From: CAZVWJ01 sp964631325
Lineage (GTDB): Bacteria; T1Sed10-126
Reading direction: 5' to 3'
DNA length: 64,000 bases
NCBI GenBank assembly: GCA_964631325.1
Contig: CAZVWJ010000010.1
Location: 1-64,000 of the forward strand
Below, in pieces: positions 43,800 through 53,720 of the stretch. The notes beneath the pieces are model-generated. The model ran no database searches. It saw only the letters and a program-made list of their open reading frames with translations, and was not told the DNA's origin. Positions within the stretch are counted from its first letter, which is position 1, and every line of letters starts with the position of its first letter. Both the position numbers and the translations under genes were made by a program.

Positions 43800-44468
43800 G
43801 TGTCTGAACGGGTAAACTTTCTGGCCCTGGTGATTGTCTGGTTAGTTGTGGGGATGATATTTTCCGGGACTGTTTTTGCGGCCCGGTTAGCGCGCTTGAA
43901 ATATGACGGTGGCGGTGACTGGTACAATAATCCGGAAGTTCTCCCCAACCTTGCCCGGTTTATAAACCGGGAGATTGGCACTTCTATAGAACCCCGGCAG
44001 GTTGTGGTGGAGCCCGGCAGTGAAAAAATTTTTAAGTATCCTTTTGTCTACTTGACCGGCCATGGAAACATAAGTTTTACCGACCAGCAGATTCATAATT
44101 TACGCAATTATTTACTCAGCGGAGGATTTTTATATGCTGATGATGATTATGGAATGGATCAGAGCTTTCGCCGGGAGATGGAACGGCTCTTTCCCGAACA
44201 TCCGCTGGTTCAACTGGAGGCTGATCACCCCCTATTTGAGGCTTATTACGATTTCTCGGCTGTTCCCCGGATTCATGAACACAATCTTGAAGAGCCTCCC
44301 CGGGTCCTGGGAATAAAAGTGGACGGGGAATGGGTAGTTCTTTACACTTACAATACTAATATTAGCGATGGTTGGGCCGAACCGGAAACTCACGGTAATC
44401 CTCCCGCTGTTCGTAATGAAGCGTTAAAATTCGGAACTAATATATATCTCTGGATGTTTTCACAATGA
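43800..44468 (+). CDS. DUF4159 domain protein
   Basis: The product has a GTG start and a signal peptide (about 1-27). The DUF4159 pattern is clear: RLKYDGGGDWYNNP near residue 32, VYLTGHGNISFTDQQ near 82, and the block GGFLYADDDYGMDQSFRREMERLFP near 106-130, then VLYTYNTNISDGW. The function of this family is not established; it is usually encoded beside MoxR, DUF58 and DUF4175-like genes. The stop overlaps the next start by four bases. Confidence 0.85.
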   Translation: MSERVNFLALVIVWLVVGMIFSGTVFAARLARLKYDGGGDWYNNPEVLPNLARFINREIGTSIEPRQVVVEPGSEKIFKYPFVYLTGHGNISFTDQQIHNLRNYLLSGGFLYADDDYGMDQSFRREMERLFPEHPLVQLEADHPLFEAYYDFSAVPRIHEHNLEEPPRVLGIKVDGEWVVLYTYNTNISDGWAEPETHGNPPAVRNEALKFGTNIYLWMFSQ

Positions 44469-47400
44469 ATGTAGATTCCGAGGAATTACGTGGTTCTCTC
44501 CGGACGTTCTTACTTAAATTTAGACTTTATTATTACTCCATTGAACTCTTCAGTGCCCTTTTATTTCCGCTTGCCACGGCGGTAGTTGTTCTTAACGTCC
44601 TCGCCCTTTTTTCTATCCCCCCCTTTATTTATCAGGCTGGTCTTGCTTTCTTTCTTACCTGGGTTTTCGTTCAGCTTTACAGGACAATCCGTAAATTGCC
44701 GTTGAGTGACCGGGGTTGTGCCCTGGTCCTTGAACAACTTGACCCGGCTTGGGAAGTCCTGCGAGCTTACTTATTTCAACGGGAAAATACCTACCTTCAT
44801 TCTTATTTTTCGCGGCGCTTGACCGAAGAATTGCAGGGACTGTTAAACAAACAATCTGTTGACTCGCTATTTTCTCAAAAAAAATATTCACAGTTGTTCT
44901 GCGGCCTCTTGCTGGTTGCGGTTTTACCGGTGGTGGTTCCCCCCGGGCCGGCCCTGGAGCTGGGGCCCGAGCAGGGGCGCCGTAGTTTAGCCCTTCAAGT
45001 TTCCCGGCCGGTTGTTTTGCGGGGGGATACGGTTACTGTGTCTGCTTCCGGCAATCACTTGGACGGTTCCCCGGTCCTCCAGGTAAGACACCGGGAAAAA
45101 AATATAAAACGGGTTGAGTGGATCCGTCAGAAGCCCCGGTTTAGCTGGTCGAGTTTTCCTCTTCGGCGATCAATCTCGTTCCGGGCTATTTCCCCGAATA
45201 AAGTTACCGATTGGAAGCAGGTTGAGGTGGTTGAAAAACCACAATTTACTGGCCGGAAGATTACTATATCACCGCCCGAATATACGGATGGAAAAAAACA
45301 AGTTTACCAGGAACGGCAGGTCAGTTTTTATCCGGGGAGCCAACTTGAACTGGCGTTAAAAACAAATCGTGTTTTTGAATTTATCAAAATTGAAAATGCG
45401 AGTGGGAAATTGTTGAAAAAAGTTCATAATCAGAAACGCTGTAATTATTTTGCTCCCCTTCAGGACGATGGTGAATTTGTGGTCAGCGGAGCTGATAGTT
45501 ATGGTTTTCAGGTGGATACCTTCAGCCTGGTTCTGAACAGTAAAACAGATGCTCCCCCCAGCCTTCAATTGCTTGAACCGGATCCTGATAAAAAAGTTGA
45601 GGGAGCCGGATTACTGCCACTGCGGGTCCGGTTTAACGATGATTTTGGTCTCAGTCGCGCGCGAGTATCTTACTGGCGGCAAGGGCGCTCCCAAAAATAT
45701 TCAGCGAAAATTCCTGTTCCGGAAGAACAGGCCGAAGGAGAATTATACGGTCAGATTGATCGCTCCGCCCTTGACCTGCTGCCGGGAGAAAGCTTTAAGT
45801 TTACAGTTTCTGCCTGGGATAATGATACTGTTCGTGGACCAAAAAAAACGACCAGCGGCCCCTTCCGGATTGTTGTTTTTAGCTGGGCGGAGATGATGGC
45901 CCGGGAGAACAGGCTGCGTGCCCGGGGGACTTCGCTCCTGAAAAAAATGTCGGGCGCGGTTGATAAATTGGAGAAGGAGCTGGGCAATATGATGCGGAGG
46001 AAAAAATCCCGGGACTGGGAAAAGGCCCGGCGGATGCAAAAAATTCAAAAACAATTACAGCGTCAGCAAAAAAAACTGCGCCAGGCCCGCCAGAAAATAA
46101 ATCAATACAGGAAAAACTCGGCCGGACTTTCTTCGAATCATCTGCGAAAATTGAAAGAAATTCGTAAAATGGTTAATAAATTTGGATTGAAATCGCTTGA
46201 GGAATCCCGGGAAGCTTTGAATAAAGCGTTAAAAAAACAGCTTAAGGAAGGAAAACTGGACAAAAAACAGCTCCGGTATTCCCGAAAGTCCCTGAAGAAG
46301 TTCCAGCAGGACATAGAGCGGATGCATTCTTACTTGAAGAAGTTGGGCCCGGCTTTGAAAATGGACAAAATGGGGCATACTCTCGATAAAATGTCCGAAC
46401 AGCAAAAAAAATTGGCCGGCCAGAAAAAATGGAATGACGCAGACAGGCGGCAGTTGAAACAGCAGGCGAAAAAGTGGGAGTGGATGAAAAAACAGTTAGA
46501 ACAGATTGAAAAAAAAGTGCAGGGGAAAGCTAAACGCAAGGTCCGGAAAATGCTTAAAAAAATACGGGCCGGGACTCCCGCTGACCGGGCTCGAAAACTG
46601 GCTGGCAAAGCTAAAAAATCAGCCCGGGATTTTGAAGAATATCAACAGTTCACAAAAAATATGCGCCGGGATTTCAAACAACTGCTCTCCGCCAGGAACA
46701 AGCAGTTAAGTCAAGAAAAACAGAGCTTAAAAAGTATGTTGGTTAATTACTGGACAGCCTGGTTCGCCCAGCTTCAGGCCTGGTCCAAAGAAGTGGGCAG
46801 ACTCCGTTTGCCGCCGCGTTTTCGGGCTCAGTTTAACAGCCAGATGGTTGAGCTAAATCAGGCACTTCAAGGGGGGGTGGAACTACAGTCAGGCTGGACC
46901 TACCTGGTTCAATTGACCGAACGAATTGGTAAAATGGATTTGAATTTCCCCCGGGAGATTTTGCAGAAACTGGAACCGCAGGCGGAACGATTACAGCAGG
47001 TGACTGAACGGTTAAAGGAACGCCGCACCCGGGGATTGAATAAAAAGTTAAAAAAACTGCAGAAAAAGCAGGCCCGGTTGATTGCCGCTTTTCTTAACTG
47101 GAAGAGTCGCCAGCGGACAAAAGGCGGTAAGGGGGGCGCAACGCCCAGCCTTTCCCAGTTGTTAAAACAACAACGTCAGTTGATGAAAAATATGACTCCA
47201 CTTTTTAAATCACCTTCCGTTTCTCCGCAACTGGCCCGGAAGTTTGCCCGCCAGCAAATGATGATTCAACAGGGAATGCAAAATATAATGAGTCAGCGTA
47301 AACAACAAAAAGAGGTTCTCGGGGATTTAAAGCGGCTGGCCGGCCAGATGAAGAAAGCCAGTAAACGAATGAAAAAGAAGAAATTTGACAAGAAATTAAA

Positions 47401-47671
47401 GAGCCAACAAAAAACTATTCTTCAGCGCCTGGAGCAGGCAACTAAGAGCCTTACCGGGAAATCTGAACAGCAAATCAAGAAAGAAAAAAAACGTTCTGCT
47501 ACCGCTGCGACCGGCACTGATACCCGGAGTTTTGCTCCCTCTGATTACCAGCAGATCATGAAAAAATTACAGCCGGAAATTTCTGATCTTTCCCCGGAAG
47601 AACGTGAAGCAGTTTTACGTTTTTATCGTTACTGGTTTCGTCAGCAGGGACGGGAGGAACCCGTGCAATGA
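44465..47671 (+). CDS. DUF4175-like membrane protein with long Lys-rich coiled coil
   Basis: This 1,068-residue protein has two N-terminal membrane helices (about 28-50 and 55-72) and a third near 142-162. Ig-like beta segments span about 175-460, followed by 550 residues of Lys/Gln/Arg-rich coiled coil. The layout matches DUF4175-type proteins, which adjoin DUF4159 genes. The coiled coil probably spans the periplasm. It overlaps the DUF4159 gene and the following TPR gene by four bases each. No enzyme motif is visible. Confidence 0.7.
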   Translation: MNVDSEELRGSLRTFLLKFRLYYYSIELFSALLFPLATAVVVLNVLALFSIPPFIYQAGLAFFLTWVFVQLYRTIRKLPLSDRGCALVLEQLDPAWEVLRAYLFQRENTYLHSYFSRRLTEELQGLLNKQSVDSLFSQKKYSQLFCGLLLVAVLPVVVPPGPALELGPEQGRRSLALQVSRPVVLRGDTVTVSASGNHLDGSPVLQVRHREKNIKRVEWIRQKPRFSWSSFPLRRSISFRAISPNKVTDWKQVEVVEKPQFTGRKITISPPEYTDGKKQVYQERQVSFYPGSQLELALKTNRVFEFIKIENASGKLLKKVHNQKRCNYFAPLQDDGEFVVSGADSYGFQVDTFSLVLNSKTDAPPSLQLLEPDPDKKVEGAGLLPLRVRFNDDFGLSRARVSYWRQGRSQKYSAKIPVPEEQAEGELYGQIDRSALDLLPGESFKFTVSAWDNDTVRGPKKTTSGPFRIVVFSWAEMMARENRLRARGTSLLKKMSGAVDKLEKELGNMMRRKKSRDWEKARRMQKIQKQLQRQQKKLRQARQKINQYRKNSAGLSSNHLRKLKEIRKMVNKFGLKSLEESREALNKALKKQLKEGKLDKKQLRYSRKSLKKFQQDIERMHSYLKKLGPALKMDKMGHTLDKMSEQQKKLAGQKKWNDADRRQLKQQAKKWEWMKKQLEQIEKKVQGKAKRKVRKMLKKIRAGTPADRARKLAGKAKKSARDFEEYQQFTKNMRRDFKQLLSARNKQLSQEKQSLKSMLVNYWTAWFAQLQAWSKEVGRLRLPPRFRAQFNSQMVELNQALQGGVELQSGWTYLVQLTERIGKMDLNFPREILQKLEPQAERLQQVTERLKERRTRGLNKKLKKLQKKQARLIAAFLNWKSRQRTKGGKGGATPSLSQLLKQQRQLMKNMTPLFKSPSVSPQLARKFARQQMMIQQGMQNIMSQRKQQKEVLGDLKRLAGQMKKASKRMKKKKFDKKLKSQQKTILQRLEQATKSLTGKSEQQIKKEKKRSATAATGTDTRSFAPSDYQQIMKKLQPEISDLSPEEREAVLRFYRYWFRQQGREEPVQ

Positions 47672-49344
47672 ATTTATCTTTTCCCGATTTATGTCGTCTG
47701 CTGGTGAAGGTGATTGGGATATTTCTGGTTGTTTTAAGCGCTGTTTTGTTTTCAACTGGAAGTACAAGAGCTGCGGATACAATTACTAAATATCGTGAAA
47801 AATATTCGGACACAGAATTCTTTGACTGGCTGGAAGAATATATACCGGCTGATACCCGGGGGAAACTTCGACGTTACAGGTTACTGGGTCGCTCACCGTT
47901 CTATTCGGCTGAACTGCGGTATAAATATTTGGCCCGGGGAACTGAATTGACCGGTAAGCTGTTAGTTCCGCGGCTTCAGATCCGGCTTGCTCTTCAACTG
48001 GGTCGGGGCAAGCAGGTGGATGAGTGGCTTAAAAAGTGGCTTGATAGATTTGCCGGAAATATTGGTCGGGCTAAAAAAATGATAGATCTTTTGTTAAATC
48101 AGGGGGCCTACAAGCGGGCGCGAGATGTAATTCAGGCGGTGCGTGACGAACACGGCCAGAGCAGGATATTTTATCGACGCCTGGCTCTAACCTATTATGG
48201 CTCTGGAAATTATCGCGGGGCCCTGGAAGTATATCTTCGCACGGCCCGGCACCGGTATTTTTCCTCCTATCTTCGTTCCCGGATCCTCGGACTGGTAAAA
48301 AAAGAAAAGCTGGGTGATTATTTTTTACAACGGATTCAGCAAAAAATGTCGGCCCCTAATTCAGGACGGTTGTATAAGCTGGCCATGGATTATTTAATTC
48401 ACGAGAGGTCACCGGTAGAACTGGTAGAATTTATTGAGTCCTGTCCCGCAAAGAATCGTCAAATACGAATAAAAAGATTGCGCCGGGTCCGCAAGCGATT
48501 GATCCAAAAGAAGAAATACAACCGGGCTTTTAGAGTCGGCCAGCTAATTGAAAAAAAATATTCTTCAAAACCGGGTGACATTCTGGCTCTCGCTAGAATC
48601 CATGCCCTGGATAACCGACCCGATTCTGCTCTCCGGAAAATTGTTCAGGTAGATACGACAAGTTTATCTGGAGCTAATAAAATTGATTTAACCAAAGTAA
48701 AAGCCCGGAGCTATCTATTGCTGAAAAAACCCGGTCAGGTCCGGCAGTCGTTGGAATCTTTTCCGGCCACCGGACTGCCGGAATTGGCTCCTCTGTGGTT
48801 TGCTTATTTTCGTTTTAAAAATGATTATCCGGCTCTACTGGAATACCTTGACAAAATCTCAGGAGATTATCCCTGGATTGAATTTTATGCTCATTTTATG
48901 ACCGGCCAGGGTATAGATACCGCTTTGCAGGAATTGATAAATACCCGTCCGACGGAACGTGAGACTGCTGTGGCCCTGGCTATAGCAGGTTTTGACAAAA
49001 AAGAGAGAGTAAGGGGATTTTATCGGTGGTACGACCGCTATCCCTTGAATAGTTCTATTGATACCGGCCCCGCAATCAAGAGCACTAAAAGCAAGTATCG
49101 GCTTCCCAGGGTTTTGCTGGGGGAGTGGGTGCGTCGGTTAAATACCGGAGCTATTTCACCAGAAAATCTTGCCGGGTGGGGGAGAAAATTTTCATATCCG
49201 CGTCTGCTTTACCTGGCTGCTAAAAAGTATTACCGGCAGGATAAAATAGAGTTAGCCCGGCCTCTTCTGGAACAGATTCTGATGAAATTTTCTGAGTCTA
49301 TGTATCGCTTTAGAGCCGAAAAACTACTGGATAAGCTTTCCTGA
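47668..49344 (+). CDS. Exported TPR protein of the DUF4159 unit
   Basis: A signal peptide (about residues 10-35, ending STRAAD) is followed by helix-turn-helix repeats of TPR type across about 50-555. Examples are YRRLALTYYGSGNYRGALEVY near 170 and YLAAKKYYRQDKIELARPLLEQIL near the end. No other domain is seen. It overlaps the DUF4175-like gene, so it is the last of four co-translated genes. Confidence 0.8.
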   Translation: MNLSFPDLCRLLVKVIGIFLVVLSAVLFSTGSTRAADTITKYREKYSDTEFFDWLEEYIPADTRGKLRRYRLLGRSPFYSAELRYKYLARGTELTGKLLVPRLQIRLALQLGRGKQVDEWLKKWLDRFAGNIGRAKKMIDLLLNQGAYKRARDVIQAVRDEHGQSRIFYRRLALTYYGSGNYRGALEVYLRTARHRYFSSYLRSRILGLVKKEKLGDYFLQRIQQKMSAPNSGRLYKLAMDYLIHERSPVELVEFIESCPAKNRQIRIKRLRRVRKRLIQKKKYNRAFRVGQLIEKKYSSKPGDILALARIHALDNRPDSALRKIVQVDTTSLSGANKIDLTKVKARSYLLLKKPGQVRQSLESFPATGLPELAPLWFAYFRFKNDYPALLEYLDKISGDYPWIEFYAHFMTGQGIDTALQELINTRPTERETAVALAIAGFDKKERVRGFYRWYDRYPLNSSIDTGPAIKSTKSKYRLPRVLLGEWVRRLNTGAISPENLAGWGRKFSYPRLLYLAAKKYYRQDKIELARPLLEQILMKFSESMYRFRAEKLLDKLS

Positions 49345-49586
49345 CAGAAGTTTTTAAAGTTTGTTCTTTCAGAACTTCAAAATTTTTTATTGCCGGGAAC
49401 GCAAAATGCTCCGGGGCTTGCCCGGAAATTTAGAAAAAAACGAACGTCGTTGCCCTGACGTATGCAGGACCGTAGACCGAGCTAGAACCGGCAAACCATT
49501 TTTCTAAAGAAAGTTGTCATTGCCGGGCTAGACCCGGCAATCCATTTTTTAGATGTTTTGGAATTCTGTAGTTTATTAACGTTCCC
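49345..49586. repeat. REP-like hairpin region upstream of the rubrerythrin promoter
   Basis: GCCGGGCTAGACCCGGC (about 49523-49539) is a hairpin of the class at 30.5 kb. GGGGCTTGCCC near 49413 and TTGCCCTGACGTATGCAGG near 49450 match the other REP modules. No gene is present. Confidence 0.55.
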
Positions 49587-49632
49587 TTGACAACCCCGAA
49601 AGAATAGATAGAATTATTTAGAACAATTCTAA
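49587..49632 (+). promoter_or_regulatory. Promoter and PerR-like box of the rubrerythrin gene
   Basis: TTGACA (49587-49592) and TAGAAT (49609-49614) are spaced by 16 bases. The palindrome TTAGAACAATTCTAA (49618-49632) lies over the expected transcript start. It resembles the PerR box (TTATAATNATTATAA), so peroxide-responsive repression is likely by inference. Confidence 0.6.
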
Positions 49633-49685
49633 AATAGTAATAGTTGAGTTGTTGCGGATAAAAATTTTTTGAGGAGGTTTTAGTT

Positions 49686-50189
49686 GTGAGCACAAAAGAC
49701 AATCTTGAAGAAGCATTTGGCGGGGAAAGCGAGGCCAACCGCAAATACCTGGCGTTTGCCAGCCGGGCTGAATCTGACGGTTACGAGCAGGTGGCTCACC
49801 TGTTTCGCTCGATCGCGGCGGCTGAAACGATCCACGCCCACAACCATTTACGGGCGCTGGGTAAGGTTGGCAGTACGGAAGAGAATCTGCAGGAAGCAAT
49901 TGACGGGGAAGATTACGAGTATCAGGACATGTATCCAGAATTTCTGGAGGAGGCCAAAAAAGAGGGGGAGACCGAGGCCCAGACCGGTTTCCGTTTTGCC
50001 CTGGAGGCCGAGGAAGTCCACAGCAGTCTCTACAACGAGGCCCTCCAGGCTGTTGAGGCCGGTGAGGATCTGCCCGACCGTGAGATTCATCTCTGTGAGG
50101 TTTGCGGGCACACGGTTATTGGTGAGCCCCCGGAAAATTGTCCGATCTGCGGCAGTAAAAAGGAGAAATACTTTCAGGTCGACAGGTAA
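49686..50189 (+). CDS. rbr: Rubrerythrin
   Basis: Rubrerythrin reduces hydrogen peroxide in anaerobes. The N-terminal four-helix domain carries the di-iron ligands in AFGGESEANRKYLAFA (about residue 12), IAAAETIHAHNHL (about 44), EFLEEAKKEGE and FALEAEEVHSSLY (about 105-120). The C-terminal rubredoxin knot has two CxxC pairs, CEVCG and CPICGS (about 138 and 153). At 167 residues it is typical. A GTG start lies eight bases after GAGGAGG. It is probably monocistronic. Confidence 0.95.
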   Translation: MSTKDNLEEAFGGESEANRKYLAFASRAESDGYEQVAHLFRSIAAAETIHAHNHLRALGKVGSTEENLQEAIDGEDYEYQDMYPEFLEEAKKEGETEAQTGFRFALEAEEVHSSLYNEALQAVEAGEDLPDREIHLCEVCGHTVIGEPPENCPICGSKKEKYFQVDR

Positions 50190-50415
50190 ACCCATTCCCC
50201 CGGACCGGTTCCCCGCCGGCCCGGGAAATTACCTTTCCTCTTGAAATTCACCCGGTAGATATTAATCCGTGGTAGTGGCCGGGGCAGTCTGGTCTGCCTA
50301 AGTTTGTCCCGGCGTCTACCGGACACATCCGGATCCGTTTTCAACCGCCCGGCTAACCTTTACAATAGTTGGTGAATCTGTCTGAGTGCAATTACCTTTA
50401 AGGTGAGTGAAGAAG
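50190..50415. other. Intergenic region after rubrerythrin
   Basis: A GC-rich dyad (CCGGACCGGTTC near CCGCCGGCCCGG, about 50200-50222) may act in termination. I see no gene. Confidence 0.35.
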
Positions 50416-51543
50416 ATGGTGCCCCCGGCTGAAATTAATCATTCTTTCCCTGAGAATAAGGCTGACCAAGCTGATTTTGTTGAGCTTGATAAGGAAATTT
50501 TCTTAACTCGGCTGAAGGAGGCGCTGGCGGAAGAAGAACTTTCAGAGGTAAACCAGGCGATTTTTGATATAAAAAATATTTTACTTTCCGGAGAAGATTC
50601 TCCTCTCCTTGCGTCCGGTGATTCCCGGGAAGAAATTACCTACAAGAAACACGTGCTCATTTCAGAGTTAAATCAAATTATTGAGGCTAATTCCCTGGAG
50701 CGGACCAAGCATTACCTCTCCCGTTTAAAAAAAGGAGTGGAGGAAGTTCGGACCAATGGAATTAATGATATTAATCTTAACCGCTGGAAAGAATACGAGG
50801 ATGTAATTACGGACAGCCTCTGGGTAATGGAGGATCGCGACCGCAGTGGTGCTCATATTGCCTCTTACTGGGGAAATTTTATCCCGCAGATTCCCAATCA
50901 GTTAATGAAACGCTATACTCAGCAGGGGGACTGGGTGCTGGATCCTTTCTCCGGCAGTGGTACTACCCTGATCGAATGCCGGCGGCTGGACCGTAATGGT
51001 GTTGGCCTTGAATTAGACCCCGAGGTGGCCGAAAAATCCCGGGAATTAATCGAGCAACAGGAATCCGGTGATAACGTTGAAACTGAAGTATACACCGGCG
51101 ACAGTCGCGGTTTTGATATTGAGCAAGTTATGGAAGAAAAGGGACTCAATAATTTCCAGCTCCTGCTTCTGCATCCGCCCTATCACGACATCATTGAGTT
51201 CACCGGGGATGAGCGCGATCTCTCCCGGGCGGAGTCGGTGGGCGCCTTTGTTGAGCAGTTTTCTGAGGTCCTGGACAACACCACGCCCTACCTTGAATCA
51301 GAAAGGTTTCTGGGACTGGTAATCGGCGATAAATACACGGGAGGGGAATGGATTCCGCTGGGTTACCGGTGTATGCAGCAGGTGCTGGCCAGGCAGTTCC
51401 GGCTGAAAAGTATAGTCGTGAAAAATTTTAACCGGACCCGGGGAAAAAGAAGCCGGGAGAGCCTCTGGCGCTACCGCGCCCTGGCCGGCGGCTATTACGT
51501 CTTCAAACACGAATATATTTTTATCTTTGAAAAGACGGCTTAA
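50416..51543 (+). CDS. Orphan DNA methyltransferase (N4/N6-adenine or cytosine class)
   Basis: SAM-binding motif I is DPFSGSGTTLIE (about residue 178). The catalytic block is LLLLHPPYHDI (about 255), with HPPY in place of the usual (D/N/S)PP(Y/W). The order of motifs (I before IV, with a target region near the end) puts it in the gamma or zeta-like group. The N-terminal 150 residues are helical and of unknown use. No restriction enzyme is adjacent. A start at ATG 50416 has GGTGA nine bases upstream. It could be an epigenetic or anti-restriction methylase. Confidence 0.8.
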   Translation: MVPPAEINHSFPENKADQADFVELDKEIFLTRLKEALAEEELSEVNQAIFDIKNILLSGEDSPLLASGDSREEITYKKHVLISELNQIIEANSLERTKHYLSRLKKGVEEVRTNGINDINLNRWKEYEDVITDSLWVMEDRDRSGAHIASYWGNFIPQIPNQLMKRYTQQGDWVLDPFSGSGTTLIECRRLDRNGVGLELDPEVAEKSRELIEQQESGDNVETEVYTGDSRGFDIEQVMEEKGLNNFQLLLLHPPYHDIIEFTGDERDLSRAESVGAFVEQFSEVLDNTTPYLESERFLGLVIGDKYTGGEWIPLGYRCMQQVLARQFRLKSIVVKNFNRTRGKRSRESLWRYRALAGGYYVFKHEYIFIFEKTA

Positions 51544-51559
51544 CGGGGAGCAGGGCTCA

Positions 51560-51710
51560 CAAAACAACAAACCTCAAAACGTCATTCCGGACGAGGGAGT
51601 GTAACGACCGAGATCCGGAATCCATCGATTTTTGAATTATTGATTACCGGGCCAAGTTCGATTTACAATTCTGCGTCTGCCCTGCGTACGACAGGGAATT
51701 CCAGGGCAAT
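51560..51710. repeat. REP-like hairpin region
   Basis: CATTCCGG facing CCGGAAT (about 51582 and 51612) and GCCCTGCGTACGACAGGG (about 51679-51696) match the REP modules at 30.4 and 49.4 kb. Confidence 0.5.
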
Positions 51711-51739
51711 AAAAAAGTTTTTGAAGCTCTGATAAAACA

Positions 51740-52591
51740 ATGTATCCACTCGATAACTTGATCGCCTATTTCATTGGCACGGGCTATAATTTTTATGCGG
51801 GGCTGGCTCTGCTGATTTTCGCTCAACTTGGCTTTCTTTCCGGTAATAAGACTGTTAATAAGTTTGCTTCCCGGCTTGCTTTGCTGGCACTTATCCTGGT
51901 TTTGTTCACGACTGTTGTCAGCTACTGGCAGCTTGGTTTTATCTTGTTGGCCGGTGGCTTTCCCCTCCTGCCAAATGTCAAAAACGAGCGAATTCTTCCT
52001 GCCCTTCTTTTAGCTCTGTTCATTGCTGTTTTAGGATATAATTACCTGGCTGATTTTGATCACGAGTTTACGGTGACTGAACAAGAAAAAATTTATCTCC
52101 TCGGCGATTCACTCAGCCGCGGTGGTCCTCTACCGGCCAAGTATGCGTTTCCGGCATTGCTCCGGCGAAAATACGGTTACAATATTAAGGTATACGCCAG
52201 AAACGGAGCTAAAGTTTCTTATTATGCCGCCCGTCCGGAGCTGTTAAATAAGCTTAAAAATAGCACGGTGATTGTTGAACTCGGGGGCAACGACATGCTG
52301 CTACCGTCTCCGGTTTCCGAGTACCGGAAAAATCTTAATCGCCTTCTCCGCCGGCTTGCGGCGGGAAATAATCGGATAATTATGTTTGAACTACCTCTGC
52401 CACTGTTTAAAAACAGTTACGGCCGGGTCCAGCACGAGTTGAGTCGTAAATACGACGTCCGGTTGATTCCGCGCCTCCTGCTCGCCCGGGTCATTTCCCT
52501 GGAGGGTTTAACCGTTGACGGCATCCATCCGACCCGGGAAGGTCATCGGCGCCTGGCCGCCAATCTCGCAGAATTATTTCAAAATAAATAA
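51740..52591 (+). CDS. Membrane-anchored SGNH/GDSL hydrolase
   Basis: The first 110 residues hold about four membrane helices. The C-terminal SGNH domain has the Ser block IYLLGDSLSRGG (about residue 126), the Asn block ELGGNDML (about 180), and the Asp-His pair in DGIHPTREGH (about 259). Such hydrolases remove acyl groups from lipids or envelope polymers. The active site would lie outside or inside depending on topology, which I cannot fix. The gene precedes hydE without overlap. Confidence 0.85.
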   Translation: MYPLDNLIAYFIGTGYNFYAGLALLIFAQLGFLSGNKTVNKFASRLALLALILVLFTTVVSYWQLGFILLAGGFPLLPNVKNERILPALLLALFIAVLGYNYLADFDHEFTVTEQEKIYLLGDSLSRGGPLPAKYAFPALLRRKYGYNIKVYARNGAKVSYYAARPELLNKLKNSTVIVELGGNDMLLPSPVSEYRKNLNRLLRRLAAGNNRIIMFELPLPLFKNSYGRVQHELSRKYDVRLIPRLLLARVISLEGLTVDGIHPTREGHRRLAANLAELFQNK

Positions 52592-52636
52592 TTCTGGCTC
52601 GGGCGAATATAGAAAAATTATTGAGGAAGGTTAATT

Positions 52637-53698
52637 ATGGAAGTTGAAGAGTGGCTGGCGGTCGGTGCCGGGGAGAAACAAGTTAGGGAAGAGGAGCTGG
52701 TGGAAGCGCTCCGCTCGGGTGGAGAGGAACTCTACCGGGCCGCCGACCGGGTGCGAGCTGAATCTGTGGGGGACCAGGTGCACGTCCGGGGAATAATCGA
52801 GTTTTCCAATCGCTGTCAGAACAACTGTCTTTACTGTGGTATCCGCCAGGAAAACGAACAAGTAGAGCGCTACACGATGGCGGTGGAGGAGATCCTGGCC
52901 CAGGCCCGGCAGGCGGAATCTTTCGGATATCGGACCGTTGTTCTGCAGTCCGGTGAACCGGCTCCCTACAGTCCCGAACAAATGTGTGCAATAATTCGTA
53001 AAATAAAAAATGAAACTGCGCTTGCGGTCACCCTCTCCCTTGGAGTTTATCCGGTCCGGGTCTATGAAAAATTTCGTGCCGCCGGCTGTGATCGCTATCT
53101 GTTGCGCTTCGAGACCGCCAACCGCCAGCTATTCGCAGAACTGCATCCCGAGATAAATTTTGACCGCCGGGTTCAGGCCCTTGCCGATATCCGCCAGGCT
53201 GGAATCCAGGTGGGTAGTGGCTTTATGATTGGCCTGCCCGACCTTGAACTGGTAGACCTGGCCCGGGACATCCTTTTTACCACCGATCTGCGGCTGGATA
53301 TGATTGGCTGTGGTCCTTATTTGGCGGCCCCGGGGACTCCTCTCGCCGAAGGAGAAAACGGACCTCTGCTTGAAATAGAAATTTATTACCGGGTAATGGC
53401 CCTTCTGCGCCTTCTAAATCCCCTTGCCCACATTCCGGCGACGACCGCTTTTGATGCCCTCGAACCCGGCGGGCGGGACCTGGTGCTCAAGCGCGGCGGG
53501 AACGTTTTTATGCCGAACATGACGCCGCCCCGGTTTCGCCGTCGGTATCAGCTTTACCCGGATAAACCCTGTGTAGACGAACGGGCCGCCCGCTGTGCGA
53601 ACTGCGTGCTTGAGCGGCTGGCCGCTCTTGGTCGTCCGCTGGCCGAGGAACCGGGCCACAGTCTGTTGGATTCCCGGCAAGATTACAGTGGACATTAG
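52637..53698 (+). CDS. hydE: [FeFe] hydrogenase H-cluster radical SAM maturase HydE
   Basis: HydE makes part of the dithiomethylamine and diiron site of [FeFe] hydrogenase. The radical SAM motif CQNNCLYCG and the following IRQENEQVERY are at about residues 60-78, with VVLQSGEPAP at about 100. The C-terminal block CVDERAARCANC resembles the second Cys set found in some HydE. At 353 residues it is standard. hydF, hydG and the hydrogenase are not in the window. An AAGGTTA-type leader precedes the ATG. Confidence 0.92.
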   Translation: MEVEEWLAVGAGEKQVREEELVEALRSGGEELYRAADRVRAESVGDQVHVRGIIEFSNRCQNNCLYCGIRQENEQVERYTMAVEEILAQARQAESFGYRTVVLQSGEPAPYSPEQMCAIIRKIKNETALAVTLSLGVYPVRVYEKFRAAGCDRYLLRFETANRQLFAELHPEINFDRRVQALADIRQAGIQVGSGFMIGLPDLELVDLARDILFTTDLRLDMIGCGPYLAAPGTPLAEGENGPLLEIEIYYRVMALLRLLNPLAHIPATTAFDALEPGGRDLVLKRGGNVFMPNMTPPRFRRRYQLYPDKPCVDERAARCANCVLERLAALGRPLAEEPGHSLLDSRQDYSGH

Positions 53699-53720
53699 TC
53701 CCCGGCTGTTCCGTATTTTG

